NCBI GenBank assembly: GCA_008360955.1
Contig: LUCM01003993.1
Span: 51,716-115,715 of the forward strand
Direction: 5' to 3'
DNA from: Fasciolopsis buskii
Taxonomy: Eukaryota; Platyhelminthes; Trematoda; Plagiorchiida; Fasciolidae
DNA length: 64,000 nucleotides
Part shown: positions 23,509-36,328 of the stretch, piece after piece
Layout of the letters: each line of letters starts with the position of its first letter
Position numbering within the stretch: the stretch's first letter is position 1
Made by a program: the position numbers and the translations under genes
Notes under the pieces: model-generated
Told to the model about the DNA's origin: nothing
Databases searched by the model: none
The model's input: the letters and a program-made list of their open reading frames with translations, nothing else

Positions 23509-25800
23509 GTAAGTAGCAAGTTGAGAAGTGATAATCTGTCGGTGGATGCATGGCCATACGTTTGTTGGGCCATCGTAAGCTCGTGTTCCAGACAAGTTAT
23601 TCACTTCTTCGAGTGACTCTAGACTGAACACTATGAACATGATGCCCCCAAATTGAAAACTAGTAACTTAGTAGAATCGTCCCCATCACGCCGGCATATT
23701 CTGATTGATACCCTTAGTCAAGTGTACCTGAAGTCATCTTTGAAAACGCTTTTACAGATGAGGTGGGGATGATTTTACCTCATTTGTATTCTTTTTCCCA
23801 GTCGATTTGTAATCACTTGTGACGACAGCGAACTGCTAGAGATTTACACGTGTCCGTTCAACATCATTTGTTCGGCTTGAAAATTACGGATGACAGACGA
23901 AGTCTGGTAGTTTGTCTCTAAGACGATGAGTCAGAGAAAACCGAACACAACCACTGAAGAACTCAGCTTCCAATCAAAGAGTTTGCACTTCGAGTTTGAC
24001 AGCCGTTTGTACGACTTGTCACTTGTGTGCTTTGCTTGAATTGTTCCAAGTATGCAATCGTTGGGGTTCATTCTAGTCCAACCAGACAAAGTGCTGGTAT
24101 TGCTCGTGATAGTTTGCCGCTGATTGTCATGCATTCCAAAATTTCCCCTGTTAATAATCGGAAGGTTATCGGACTTATGAGAGCTAAAAAAGTATCAGCA
24201 CATTTGCCGATTTCTCCCGCTATATTTGTACATCGGAATAAGGCCAGTTAAACATGAATGACCTTGGTCGTCAAAGTAAATACAGCTGGACACGAAAATT
24301 GGAACCTGAATGGAGTACGGAAATTTCATAGACTTGTTTGGTAGGGTCTAAAGATGTATCTTAGTTTAAAAGCACGGGCAATCTTGCTTGTTCGATAAAA
24401 CACTGCAAATATGACAACCACAATTGCTCATGTAATTATTTGGTGAAGTTAACTACATAACAAGTTGGGCACTTCAAGTCAACCAGGGCTCAATAATCAT
24501 TGTTGGTCATGAGCAGGACTCTTCTCACTTAAGGGGAATCTTGACTTACATGAGTTGGTCTTCCGTTAAGGTCATCCAAGCGCCCTATGTTAATCACCTA
24601 CGTTGTTATCGCGACAGGGAAACAATGAAGTGGAAATAGTGGAATTTTTCGGTGTCGCAATTTTGGGAGTGGTGATCTGACTGAAAAATCTTCCAATTTT
24701 GTGTTTAATCATGCTCGGATTTTTAAACTAAACGAAGTCATCACTTACGTAATACATCAACAAACTGCAGCAATTGTGTCTTCTATGCGAGAAGTCAATC
24801 ACATCCAACATTGGACATGGGCTCTGTGTTTCTGTTGGAATTTCACGAGAAGTTTTTTCCTCTAATCCTGAGCCAGAACGTTACTAAGCCCACTTGGCCC
24901 GAAAGGGAGGAACGTCATTGGAATGCTTCAGGTGTCAGTGGATATGCATTATAGGGTAATAGTGAAAGAAGACAGGGAATAGAATCACCCCATGCGGTGG
25001 TGGGAAATGCTGAGCGCGTTAATTTGACGATCCGTTTACTTTTGTCGATAGTCACGTGACATATTGTGGCTTCCAGATTGCCAGGAAAATGGGCACTTCT
25101 GGCGGGAAATTCTGCAAATATCTTGTCCCAATTTCTTATATCCGTTCAAGTTACTCTCCTTGGTAAGCATAGAATGACAAGCTTTTTCTTTTGAGTAAAA
25201 TAAGATGCACTATGGATAAAGGAATATTTACCGTTCTAGTAGCTGAGCTATTTCCTTAATTCCAAATCAAGCAATTTAAGAAAAATGACAACTTCGAAAG
25301 AAGCTCCATGTTGCACCACGCCAGAGTCTAGTAAAAGTGTCACCTCGGCAAAAGTGCCTTTCTTACAGCCTTACGTAAACCCAGTGAAGGCAAACTCCAC
25401 AATCTGTATTTCTAGTAATACACCTGCCAAATTACCGTGAATAAAATACACCGTTCTCCCTAACGGGTTCGTAATGCATCAACGTTCGTATGCACAGAGG
25501 ATGGCTAAAGCGAGATGCCGACTAAATTTTTAGCAAATCTGCATGCTGAATAAAGCCAACGTTTGCGATTTGTTATTTAAAGGCTTCACCACTTCCCGCT
25601 GAATAATAATAACATAACCTGGAGTGTTTTGTTCCTTTCGGACATTGTAGTGAAAAGTGTTCATATACACTCGTTGCATGAGTTTCAATAACACCTGTAT
25701 TCAATTCCACTCGGGATAATGTTACGATCATCAGTTGTCGTCGGACTGGCCCATTGTGATCTCGGTCGCATAGATTTGACATGTAACTCATCAAACACGT
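23509..25800. other. unannotated sequence, possible intron 1 of the eh1 gene
   Basis: Begins GTAAGT. No exon-like open frame with a recognised motif was found. No element fragment was seen until the RTE piece at 25.8 kb. Confidence 0.3.
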
Positions 25801-26425
25801 TTACGATGTCACAACGAGACTGCACCTTGACGTGATGTGACGGCTTCCGTGCCTCCATTACCCAACGAGCCATACAGGATGATTTATCTCAAGCCGAAGA
25901 GCCAATCATGTCTGTAAATTTGCCAATGGGTAAGAGGCCTGATGAAGAAGTCTCCTGGTCCTCTCTGTCGGGGTTGATCTGAGTTGGCAGCTCAGTGGGA
26001 TAAATGAGTGGAAGAATAATTGATCCGAGTGGATGAGCTTCCACTCAGCTATACCCGCAGCTTTTCGATCAGGTTCGTTAGAACCGAAGGTTCTGGTTGA
26101 GAACCGTAATCGTTGTTCTGTTTAGCGGTTTGACGCCCTAGCAGCTCCCGTCCATCAATCGCGATGAATTATACGTCTACAAATAATTGCATACTACGTT
26201 GATCGACGCGCGGGATGACGAGAACCGCGCTGCCCACCGCATGGGATGGGTGGGTAGTGATAAGTATGCTACTGCTCAGAGTTCCTTCTCTTTTATTTAA
26301 CCTGTCTCTTCTGTCTCCAACCCAATGTCTGTACCCCTTCTGCCTATCCATAATGTCCCCACTGATAACTTAGGCCACAAACCCGATTGACCGTCGAACG
26401 TCTGTCTGATTCGGCTGAAAAATCG
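25801..26425 (+). mobile_element. RTE fragment E: 5' UTR joined to mid-ORF by internal deletion
   Basis: 25812-26365 matches the 5' untranslated region of RTE copies A, C and D (CACAACGAGACTGCACC, CATACAGGATG, GGGTGGGTAGTGATAAGTATG, and CTACCCATA-like text). At about 26370 it jumps to a segment matching the linker between endonuclease and RT (AACGTCTGTCTGATTCGGCTG; compare about 54030 in copy C). About 0.9 kb of coding sequence is missing. It stops at about 26425. Confidence 0.78.
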
Positions 26426-28240
26426 TTTTGTACAGTAGACTATCCACTGATTATGTTGCTGTTTTCATATTGAGAAAGTGTCATTTCGTTATATGAAGTC
26501 TGAAAAATCCTCCCCACCCGGTCAATGCAGTGCATACAACACTTATTTTGCTGGACTTGACTGTACCCTGTGCACACAGAGATCCATCTTTTGGGATCCA
26601 ATCCTGACGCTTCCACTACAAGGTCTAGTTCGTAACATGGAGAAGCTCGCAAACCACTGGGATTTGATTACAGGTGTTTTAGATGATAAAACTCTTACGA
26701 TACTCAGTGCAGATGTTGACCAAACAGTATTATCTTAATCTTGTTAGAATGCAATTTTTACGAGAAACCAAATAATAATCAGTATTTTTAGTGGTTATCC
26801 CGACTACTACTCTAAAAATGCCTTCGTCAGACTGTAATGACTTTTGATGAATATTTTGCCTCGCGAACGAAAATCCCGTATTTCGTTGGTCAGAGCTGGT
26901 GATCGTGCTCGGTCAATTCATTTAGTGTGGTTGAACTCGCTTTAGTATCTAATAGTATCCAAGTTGGCTTATTCGTCGTATGGGGTCTGCAGTCGGCTGG
27001 AAACAGGCCCAACTACCAATTCACCCCGTAACGATGTCGGGTTTTTTTTGAACTCGATCTAAATAGCAGACAGTTCAAATACGCAGCTGGAACACACCCA
27101 TATTATGTTGCTGACTGATTTGTTCATTCAAAATGTGGAATTCGGTACCTATCTTGCAGGCGAATGCCAAGTGGTTTACGTGAAGTTTTTTAAGCCTAAT
27201 CGATTACTGAACCAACGCGGTTTATGTGATTGCGAAAGTGGTAGTAGTGGTAGGTAGAACCGGATGGGCTGTCGCGCATATTTACACAGTTTCCAACACT
27301 CAGCAACGCAGTACTGTCTACGGTGAGTGTAATTGGCCGACGTTTCTGTGACCGCGGCTAGTGTTTTGCAAAACAGTTTTGACCTGCCACCAGAAGTGGT
27401 AATCGTAAATGTCTCCCATTTGGATGTTCGTCATTTTTAAGCATGATGTATCTATTGTATCATTCTAGGTGCTTGTTTGCAGTCGTACAACCAAAAAAGA
27501 ACTAAATATCTTCAAACTTTCATTCTCAGAGTCGGCCATACTTTTGAGCTTTTGGCATTAGGCACTATTCCAGATTGGAGAAGGGACCGTGGATTCAGTC
27601 GATGGAATGGGTAGCTAACTCTGAATTGTAAAACAGTCGGGGACAACTGCCCTGCGAAACGTCAGTCACCACTCTAAAAGCAATATTCCCAGGCAGCAGA
27701 TAGACTGTACGATACCTTCAATTGAGACTAACAGTGAAGGCTGTCATTGGGAACAATCTGGTGAACACAGCCAGCTTGAGACTAACTGACGAATAAGTTG
27801 CCTGTTAGCAGACCACAGAGACGGATGGGAAATGTCCCATTTGCCAAAATACTTTACAGTTAGTCACCAGTGAGTTTTAGAGACAATAGGTGAGCAGGCT
27901 CAATGTCGCTGTCATCGGTGCTCTTGTATTCTAAATATTTCTTCCACATAGTTTTTCAGTATATTACCTCACGGTTGATCCCTCACTGTTTCTCACTCGT
28001 CTCTTGAGTTGATGGTACTATGGGATAGCAACCTAAACCAGAACACTAAATGGTGTTGAAAACTGAGATGAACTGAATGGGTTTCATATCCTTCGGTCGG
28101 CTCGGATTCAAACACTGGGTGCGATGATGGATACACATCACTGATGACCTCTACTGATAACGAAACTCAAGTCTAGTGCTTTTCGAGTGTAAGGTAGACC
28201 GAATGACCGGAGGTTTGTGCTTTGAGAGTGTAGTCCGGCA
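26426..28240. other. unannotated sequence
   Basis: Holds an 86-codon plus frame (26478-26738) of unknown nature that begins just after RTE fragment E. No domain was recognised in it. Confidence 0.35.
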
Positions 28241-31200
28241 AGCAGTCAGACTACATCTCGACCTGGTGTGACGGCTTTCTTCCCTCTATGACCCAAAGAG
28301 CTGCACCCAGGACGGCTTATCTCAAGCCAAAAATCTAATCATGACCGAAAGGTCAGTGGATAAAGATAAACTTCTGACGAAGTAGTCTCCTGTCAATTTA
28401 GGTTTGGCGTTGATTTGAGCTGACAACTCAATCGGAAAATCGAGTGGATGGATAATTGATCCCAGTAGATGGGCCCACTGCATGGAGCGGGGTGGGTAGT
28501 GATAAGTATGCTACTCCTCAGAGTTCCTTCTCTTTTATTCAACCTGTCTCTTCTGTCTCCAACCAAATCCCTTTGCTCTATCTGCCTACCCATAGTGTCC
28601 CACTGATAAAACGTCCGGCATGCGCAACGGTTCATTGTCAAACAATGTAGTAAGTGGTTTCCAGTCTGCTAGCTCACATTTTCTCAAACCTCGACAGCCT
28701 CTGAATCTCGGTTCCTTCAATGTGCGCACCTTAATGCAGGCTGACCAACAGGCGTGTTTGGCTCTGACAGTGGACTCACTTTCGGTTGATGTCTGCTGTG
28801 TGAGTGAAACACGAATTCAGGATTCGAGTAGAGTAATTCAACAAATTGCGCCTAATGTCTCGTCAAGATATTTCCTGCACATTTCAGGAGACGAAGCAGT
28901 TGGGCTGTGGTTCATTGCGGTGTAGGGATAGTGTTAAGTGCGAAGGCTGAAGCGGCTCTTTTAGACAGGATCCTGGGTAACCTTCGGTTATGCGCCTTGA
29001 TATTTCAGGGATCAGTCGGCCTTCGGGAAGATAGTTGTATGAAGCACAGGTTTTTAGTCATGTCATCATACACCCCAACACACTACAACACCAATATTCA
29101 GAAAGACGATTGTAATGACGAGCTCGTCACCCTTGTTCGGAAGAGCAAGGGCTCTGATATTGTAGTGGTGGCAGGCGATTTTAATGCATAGGTTAAAAAA
29201 CTGAGTGCATCGGGACCTTGTTTAGGTGCGCCTTGCCTGCTCAGCGAACAGATAACGAGGAAAGACTTTTCCAGGTTTGTGCAGACAATAACCTATTCCC
29301 ATCTAGAACGAATTTCCGTTACAGTTCGCGTCGCTTTGCGACATGGCGCCTTAGCTCGACAGGCACTCTGAGTCAGATCGACCATATCGCAGTAAGGAAC
29401 CGCTGGCGCGGTTCTGTCCAGGATTGCTGATCGTGCTGGACCACGTACGTCGAGTTTGACCATGCGTTAGATTTTACGCGACTTTTGCTGCAGCTCAGTG
29501 GCCATGGACGCAGACCACGAACTCGATTGACCGTAGAACGTCTGTCTGATTCGGCTGTTTGCAACAGCTATCAACAGAAACTATCCGAGGAACTAAGAAC
29601 TGCGACGGGCAGCAATGTAGACGAGCAGTGGGATCAAATGAAGCAGACGATGCATTGGGCAGCAGATTTCCACTGTGGTCTTAGATCTAGCGTTCATCAT
29701 AGATACTGGATCTCACAAGGGTCGCTGGGTCTAATGGAGCAAAACGGCAGCTGCCTAACTGCAAGGAAGTGAATAAAATGCGTCGACAGTTGCAGAGTCA
29801 GTCGACGAAAGCCTTAAGAATGACCGTGAACAGTGATGGGTTGAGGTAGCTGAAGAGATGGCGGAAACGGCCGCTTCCGGTAACGGTCAAAGTGTCTAAG
29901 CTCACACGTGACATCGGCGACCGGCCAGTTTCGGTTAGTGAAGTCGTGCGCGATAGGAATGGAGAGCTCATCTACTGTAGACAAAGGGTGGACCGTTGGG
30001 CAGAGCATTTTAAAGGTCAGTTTAGCTGGTCACACGCTAACGTATTTGGGCCGATGTCTGCAGTTGCGAATCCTTGGGAGGTGTCTGTTGACCCCTCCCA
30101 ACGAAATTGAAAGAAGAGTCACAAGTTCGACTTCTGAAGCGGGGAAAGTCAGCCACTCCTTACGAACTTCCTCCAGTTCTTTTCAAACTAAGTGGAGAAA
30201 CTTTGATGAGATCAAATACCTCCTCGCTCAGTAGTATTTGGAGCGAGGAGCTTATTCCGTTATCGTGGGACGAGTCACTGTACAAATTTTCAACAAAGGT
30301 ACACGTAGTGACTGTAGCAATCATGATGGGATTAGTTCAATTTTAATAGTCACTAAGGTTTTAGCTTCCACAATGCCGCACCCTTTGACACCGGTTCGTG
30401 AGAGTTATATCCGCGATTAGCAAGCCGGATTTCGTCCAGGCCGAGGTTGCGTCGATATTCACTCTCCGGCAGATACTCGAAACGCGCCACATGCACCGCC
30501 CCCCTACGACCATAGTCTTCCCGGATTTGAAAAGTGCGTTCGATTCAGTGGATGGAACAGCACTATTCAGTACTCTCTACCGGAGTGGTATGCCAACGAT
30601 GTTCGTGAACCTGTTGCGAGCATTGTACTCGCATACCCACGGTCGCGTGAGGGTATACGGTGAACTGTCACTTTCATTCGGAACAACTAGTAGCGTTCGA
30701 CAAAGGTATCCCATTTCTTCATGCCTGTTCAACTTCGCCATGAATGAGGTGATGGAAGATGCTTTGTGAGGTCTCCAGGATGTAGGAATCGAACTGGGAC
30801 ATGGGGGGAGGGTATGTGACCTAGATTACGCAGATGACGTCGTGTGCCTTTCCTAGTCTGCGGACCATGCAGAACGGGCACTAGATAGACTTTCGAGGTC
30901 GGTTGTTCGGTTTGACATATGCTTTGCACCTTCAGAGTGTAAAATGGTGTTGCAGGACTGAATGGCAGTACTGCCGAACTTGGTGCAGATCGAAGAGGAA
31001 CTAACGAATGTGGACCGTTTCACTGACCTGGGTATTTGCGCGTCGAACGATGCCAGCTCGGCAATTTAGTAAACACGCGTTTACCAAGGGCTCGGGCACC
31101 TTGCGCTGTACTGAAGAACTTGTGGCGTCGGTCTGATATTTCATTGAAGTTGGAAGGTCGTGTGTACTGTGCCGTATTGCGCTGAGTTTCGTTGTACGGC

Positions 31201-31264
31201 TGCGAGACAAGGAGTATGCGTGTGGGAGATGTTCGTTGGTTGGTTTTCGAGCACCGTTATCTAC
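28241..31264 (+). mobile_element. RTE retrotransposon copy A (5' UTR present, 3' end missing, broken)
   Basis: Starts with the family 5' end (CGACCTGGTGTGACGGC) and runs through the endonuclease and RT into the C-terminal region, where it stops abruptly inside the block equivalent to 55770 of copy C. An ATG at 28620 opens the endonuclease (LNLGSFNVRTL, SETRI). The frame then shifts to 28907-29191 (VVVAGDFNA) and 29218-29430. Here the catalytic IDHIAV and FDHAL residues are kept, unlike in C and D. The RT is visible at 30398-30769 (SAFDSVD) and YADD at 30827-30838, again over several frames and stops. It is not functional. Confidence 0.88.
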
Positions 31265-31536
31265 GTATGATAATTTAATATATCACATTCGAAAGCATCG
31301 AAAAAGCGATGCTCGATGTTGCACGTTATTTGAAGATGTTGAAATTTGAAGCGCAACGTTGTCGGCAATTGTAAGGTGTTTTTATCAATCCTATAACCCA
31401 GACCCAGGGAAAATTGTTCTACAGTAACGTTTTTAATCTCACCCGTAAGTCCTGAATGAGGACCTTCAGTGTCGCCCAATAGGATCTAGTGTTGCATTTG
31501 GTTTTACATCAAATGACCTTGTACTGACGTGTCCTG
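31265..31536. other. spacer between RTE copy A and family-2 copy 2
   Basis: Not matched to either element. It shows a small self-similar CGAAAAAGCGATGCTCG region and nothing recognisable. Confidence 0.35.
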
Positions 31537-31669
31537 GTTTTGGTTCCTACGTCGCATTATCGCATAATCAAAAGCAATGAGAAATGATGAAAGACCAGAT
31601 GCAAAATATATGGCGAGAAAATTTCGGATGCAAACACATCACTGGCCAAGACATTTGCATGTTGTCTCA

Positions 31670-31706
<37 letters not shown>

Positions 31707-32325
31707 TTATTTCATTGGTGCTACACGAGCTACACGAGCCAGTCAGCCGGTTAATGCTTTCACACCTTTTTCCACGTAATCGACTGACCAACTAGACTTA
31801 TCTTCCCACCACTACTTGTCCGAGAGAATGACGTACAACGAGGCAGTCCTTCTGTGGGGACGCGCAAAATATGCTTCGATCACCTTAATCAAGTCACGTT
31901 TAGTGATTAGACTGCAGGTTGAACCTTAGAGCCTAATAAGTTATAACCAACCTCTGAGTTAGTGGGATAATTCTCCCACTGCATTCTACCAATACTAAAA
32001 GGACAACGGTATTCAAACATCGAAAGTCTCCACATCTGTTCTGATCCCAACAGCCGTGTTTTTGAGCCGTATAGTAGGACCGACCTTACTGTTGCTGTGT
32101 ATGCTCGACCTTTGATCGGCAGTCGGATTTCGCGCCGACACTACAGATGTCTGAACTTGATGAATGCCAGTTGAGCCTTCTGTATATACGGAAGCATTTC
32201 TTCCAATAAATAGCCACCTGATGAGATAGAATTACGCAAGTAATTAAATCTATCTACTTCACCGAGTTGTTTCTCTGCGATAACAAGGTTCGGCTTCGAA
32301 TCACTCCGATACCGTAGCAGCATTT
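31537..32325 (-). mobile_element. family-2 RTE-like retrotransposon 3' end, copy 2
   Basis: Matches 17852-18616 with five single-base differences in the first ~125 bp, a 2-bp longer TG tract, and no difference I could find in the next ~600 bp. After 32303 similarity falls off. The same broken RT C-terminal blocks are present on the minus strand (VDRFNYLRNSISSGG, VLLYGSKTRLL). Confidence 0.75.
31676..31702. repeat. (TG)n microsatellite within family-2 copy 2
   Basis: 27 bp of perfect TG, two bases longer than in copy 1. Confidence 0.95.
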
Positions 32326-33499
32326 ATCCTTGTGTGAATTCTAAATGCATAAGCTATCGTCCAGGCGATCGAAAAATAGTAGCAACGCTTTTAGATCCTC
32401 ACCCAGTAGTGCATCACCGTACGCTTATACTACAGCTAATTATTTCCTCGATCCCACTGTTTTCCTCTGAAGACATGGCGGTTTTCTTGCTCTTCTCAGT
32501 TTCGAAGTTGGAATAATGATTTGAAATTGGGACCTTTGACGAACATGACTTGGGACGTTGAACTCACTTTAACTCGTTCGCCATAAGCACGAACCGGGCT
32601 TCGGTTGGTCGCTCAGAGATATTGTAAATTTGGCTTGCAATTTTCCGGGACATCCTTCAAAACCGGACAACGTTATACGCGAATAATTAAAGCCAGGTAA
32701 TTGGGTTGTGTAAGCGCTTCTAATAGTTTTTATGGAATTGGAATCTTTTATAGGTGTTTTGGAGACGCACTTTTAAAAGTGTTTAGAGTTTCAAGAGTTC
32801 CAGTCGGGACAACCTTTTAACCTTGCATTTGCTGTCGAATGAAGTGAACACGAACTTAAGTATTGCTTTCAAAGTTTGCCTTACTATTTCACTAACTTTG
32901 CCAAGGCATAGAACTTTCGAGTTGCAGTTTATCGTGATGTTTTGCCTAGTCCCTGTCTCAGAAGAGCGAAGGTTTCTGTGATTCTGGATGTATTTGGGTA
33001 TCGAGGCTTGACGGCTGCTCACAATACAGAAGGGATTCTTTTTGGGAATTCTAACCAGAGGCTTTGATTCAAAAGTCTCACCCACTTGAGAGCGGAATAT
33101 TAGTCCACGACGAGAATTCGAATCAGAACCAATCTTATTGCTACCCGTCGCGCTTTAATCAATGGCCAGCGCGATCCTGATCATCCTTTGCGGCGACAGA
33201 TGCAGCATGGAATTTATTTTCTGTGATTCCTAGGGGATTTTTTGCGGGCACTTTCAAGGAGTTCAGCTTCCAAAGAGGAGAATTATCATGGTTTTCAACC
33301 AATGTCTTTGTCTCTAACACGAACTTGTTCCCAAGTCAGTGGGAGGTGGCTAGATGGGAGCTCATCTACTTGGGTCGATTATTCTAATAGCTTTTCCGAA
33401 TGAGTTTCCAGCTCCAACAGATCCCTAACCTTGAGGACCATAAGGTCATTTTTTGAGACCTCTACCTAATTACTATACAAGAATGACTGAATTTTCGGG
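32326..33499. other. unannotated sequence
   Basis: A 100-codon minus frame (32783-33085) shows no recognised domain. A GAATTCGAATC sequence near 33115 is only weakly B-box-like. Confidence 0.4.
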
Positions 33500-33575
33500 T
33501 TGAAATAAGCCATCCTGTATGGCTCGTTGGACTGGAAATCCACAAGCAGTCACACCACGTCAAATCGTACCCTCA
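33500..33575 (-). mobile_element. RTE fragment F: isolated scrap of the 5' UTR
   Basis: The reverse complement reads GACGTGGTGTGACTGCTTG, then CCAACGAGCCATACAGGATG and GGCTTAT, the first ~75 bases of the RTE 5' UTR seen at 62030-62100. No coding part is attached. It may be the remnant of a deletion. Confidence 0.75.
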
Positions 33576-34678
33576 TTTGGAATAAAACGTGACCCAAAAA
33601 TGGTTCTTTGAGTCCAGTGTATTACTGCGTAACTAGGACTGCAATCTAAACGACAAGTTTAGCTTCCAGAACCCTACGGAAACCAACATCAGCCTTCAAG
33701 ACTAACTGTTTTATTATCCAACGACAAACGATTTTTGTTCATCACAACAGATACTAATCATAACAATCCACGTTTACCTCACACGGTTTCCATAACTCCA
33801 GCGCCAGCACCTAACGCAAAACTCTTGATAAACGAGAGCTTCATGTACGTCAGGAATTCGAAACTTGATTTTGCTTTACAACCATGCACATAGAGTTACA
33901 TGTAATTTCAACTCACGTACAGAACCGAAAAGTATTAGAATATCTACAAGTTAAGACTAGACACTGTTCCACAAACCATTCGACAACCTAAAAGTGACGT
34001 TTTCACCTAAACATCAACCACACCTTAGCTCCGTTGCCATTCTTCACAGACTGCTGCTTGGTGTACACAAACTTTGTTTCATTCGGCACTTGGAATTATA
34101 AACCAAATTAACTGTTTTACATTCAAGTAGTAGCTCGCTTCCATCAATTTGGGTGGTAGGCTTCTTGCTGACACACTGACGTGAACACCTTATTGGGTCG
34201 TAGTGAAGATAGCGAAATCTGACTCTGAGTAATGGCATCAGAGAGAGGGGACTTCGCGAACGTCATAGTGTGTCAGAGGAAACGAAAATCTATGAACGAG
34301 CAAACTCAATCTGACTGTCTGCGTCCGAAGTCGGATATTTTTAATAAAACTTGCAAAGATTTTGTTTACCCTGCCCACAATGCTCTTCTTGAGATAACCG
34401 TCACGTATTGAGACGACAAATGCTGGTTTTGATTTCGAACTGTGAAAATGGGATTGTTGGTACAGTGACTACGAGGTTTCCTCTTTTGGACGATACCATG
34501 TCAGACTAAATGACGAAATTAAACGCCTTACCGAGTAGACTATATAGCAAGTGACGTAAACATGGGTGTTAGTCGAATTTTTTAAACTGCAAACATGATA
34601 CTTGAATGCGGTGAAAGGGTCATGAATTTTAGGCCCAGTGGGGCAACCATGACTCTAAGTTACATTGAATTATGTCAA
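33576..34678. other. unannotated sequence
   Basis: Nothing recognisable. Confidence 0.4.
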
Positions 34679-35213
34679 GTGCCACTTCTGAAAACGGCTT
34701 GTTTCATCGTATGAAACTCAGTAGACTGCGCTGGTTGGGTCACGTGTTGCGTATGACGAACACTCATCTACCATATCGTGCCCTATTTTGTGTTCCTCCT
34801 AAGGAATGGAAGAAGCCATGTGGAGATCCAACAGATAACGTGTCAACGTGGAGTGAGAAAATGTACAGCGAAGTTAGGTAAAGTAGGTGTCTCACGCCTT
34901 CGTGATTGGGGTCCGAAAGACTCGTCGACTTGCTGGCTGGAGACACTTAAGGATATGGCAGTGAACCGTGAACAGTGGCGATCGTGCTGTCATTTTCTAT
35001 CGAATGAGAATGATTGAAAAAGTGTTTGTACAGCTAGACTGTGTTCCGTGTGTTGGCTGCAGCAGCATCTTATCTTTTCCCGCCTGTGTAGGTCCACTCC
35101 CTGTTGCCCTTGGATATTCACTCTTTTTATATAAACGTGCGACTCTGGGGAACGGCAGCGGTCAGTGAGGCTTGCCTTGCTGTTTAACGCTGGACGCTGA
35201 TGATGTTGATGAA
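34679..35213 (+). mobile_element. RTE fragment G: 5'-truncated 3' end
   Basis: Begins at the position equivalent to 55842 of copy C and runs to the family 3' end (GATGATGTTGATGA). It encodes FHRMKLSRLRWLGHVLRM and, in the +1 frame, KLGKVGVSRLRDWGPKDSS and NREQWRSCCHFLSNEND. It shares with copy C a one-base insertion that breaks the ORF between these blocks. 5' truncation and the tri-nucleotide 3' end are typical of RTE target-primed insertion. Flanks show only TGTCAAG / TTTCAAG, too weak to call a target-site duplication. Confidence 0.85.
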
Positions 35214-35247
35214 GTTTCAAGACTAGGCGGGCGCCAGAAAATTACCG

Positions 35248-35335
35248 TCGGCAACCAAATTGACCTAGGATTCAAACCTCTGACTTTTGAGGTGATAGAT
35301 GCTTAATCCAGTTGACTACTGCCATTCACCCTTGG
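35248..35335 (-). mobile_element. SINE-II head fragment (tRNA-like)
   Basis: On the minus strand, GGATTAAGCATCTATCACC precedes the B-box-like GGTTTGAATCC, matching the head at 46586-46640. It lies about 30 bp past the end of RTE fragment G. The SINE body was not recognised here. Confidence 0.5.
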
Positions 35336-36328
35336 TTTTTCATTATCAAAGGTCTAGGAGTCTTTCAGTTGATCTCAGACTTGTGATTGGCTGTCCTAGG
35401 TTCCCGAAGGAATTTTCAGTATTATTCGATCTTTTCCGTGTTACGATATCCAGCATTTGTTAGTTGAAATTCTGTGAGACCTCAGGTTCATCTAACCAAC
35501 ACATGCTGTCTAAACGTCAGGTCACAATCGTGCCAAATACCAACCTTCCGAAAGTTGGTTAGTGTTCAACCGCTCAGGTGATCTGCCTACTTTCTAATTC
35601 GACTACTGCAGTTGAACATGGATGTTCTGGGTAGTTCCAGTTGCATCGCGTTTACCGTATATATATAGACTCAGAATCAAATAGCCTGATTCATAAAACG
35701 AAATTCGATTCCATAAAGAAGCGTATGGTACATTTATTCTGTTAACTGACATGGACGACGGCTGGCCAGTGCTCCCGGTTTACTGTCTTGTTGCTGTCCC
35801 ATGAATTCAAAATTGGATCAAGCTTTTCCAAGCTTTGCCATAAGGTTGTTTCAGTTTCATATCTTCTGCACGCATTAGTCAATGTTCTACGAACTGGGAG
35901 CATTGGTGAATTATTGTTGATGTCAGTCGTCAGTGTAAGCGTGTCAAACTTGAACTAAACCCGCTCCAATGCGAATTCTTTTAGTCAGTACTATAGGTGA
36001 TGAGTACAAGTTTCCCTCCACAAACTGTTTGATAATAATGCATCGTTGAAAAATCGGAGCAGTCGCGATTGATTATTCTGGCTTACTCGAGCTTGGTCTT
36101 GAAAGCCAAACGACGGTTTCGTTTTTGTCTTGTCCTTATTGGTCAAATCGTGTCAAAATTAAGTTCTCCAGAAGTTGCGACCAACCTATCGTTACGGCGA
36201 ACAAGGAAATCTCGATCATCGTTGAGCAGACAGTGGGCCAGTCAGTTGGCCCGACCGAAATATCACTAACAGAATTTTTATGAGCCAGTCAGCAAACGTC
36301 ACTGCAGTAGAACACTCGCACAGTAACT
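35336..36328. other. unannotated sequence
   Basis: Nothing recognisable. Confidence 0.4.

Noticed and set aside
26478..26738. 86-codon plus frame after RTE fragment E
   Set aside because: No motif, no acceptor or promoter context; a chance frame is adequate.
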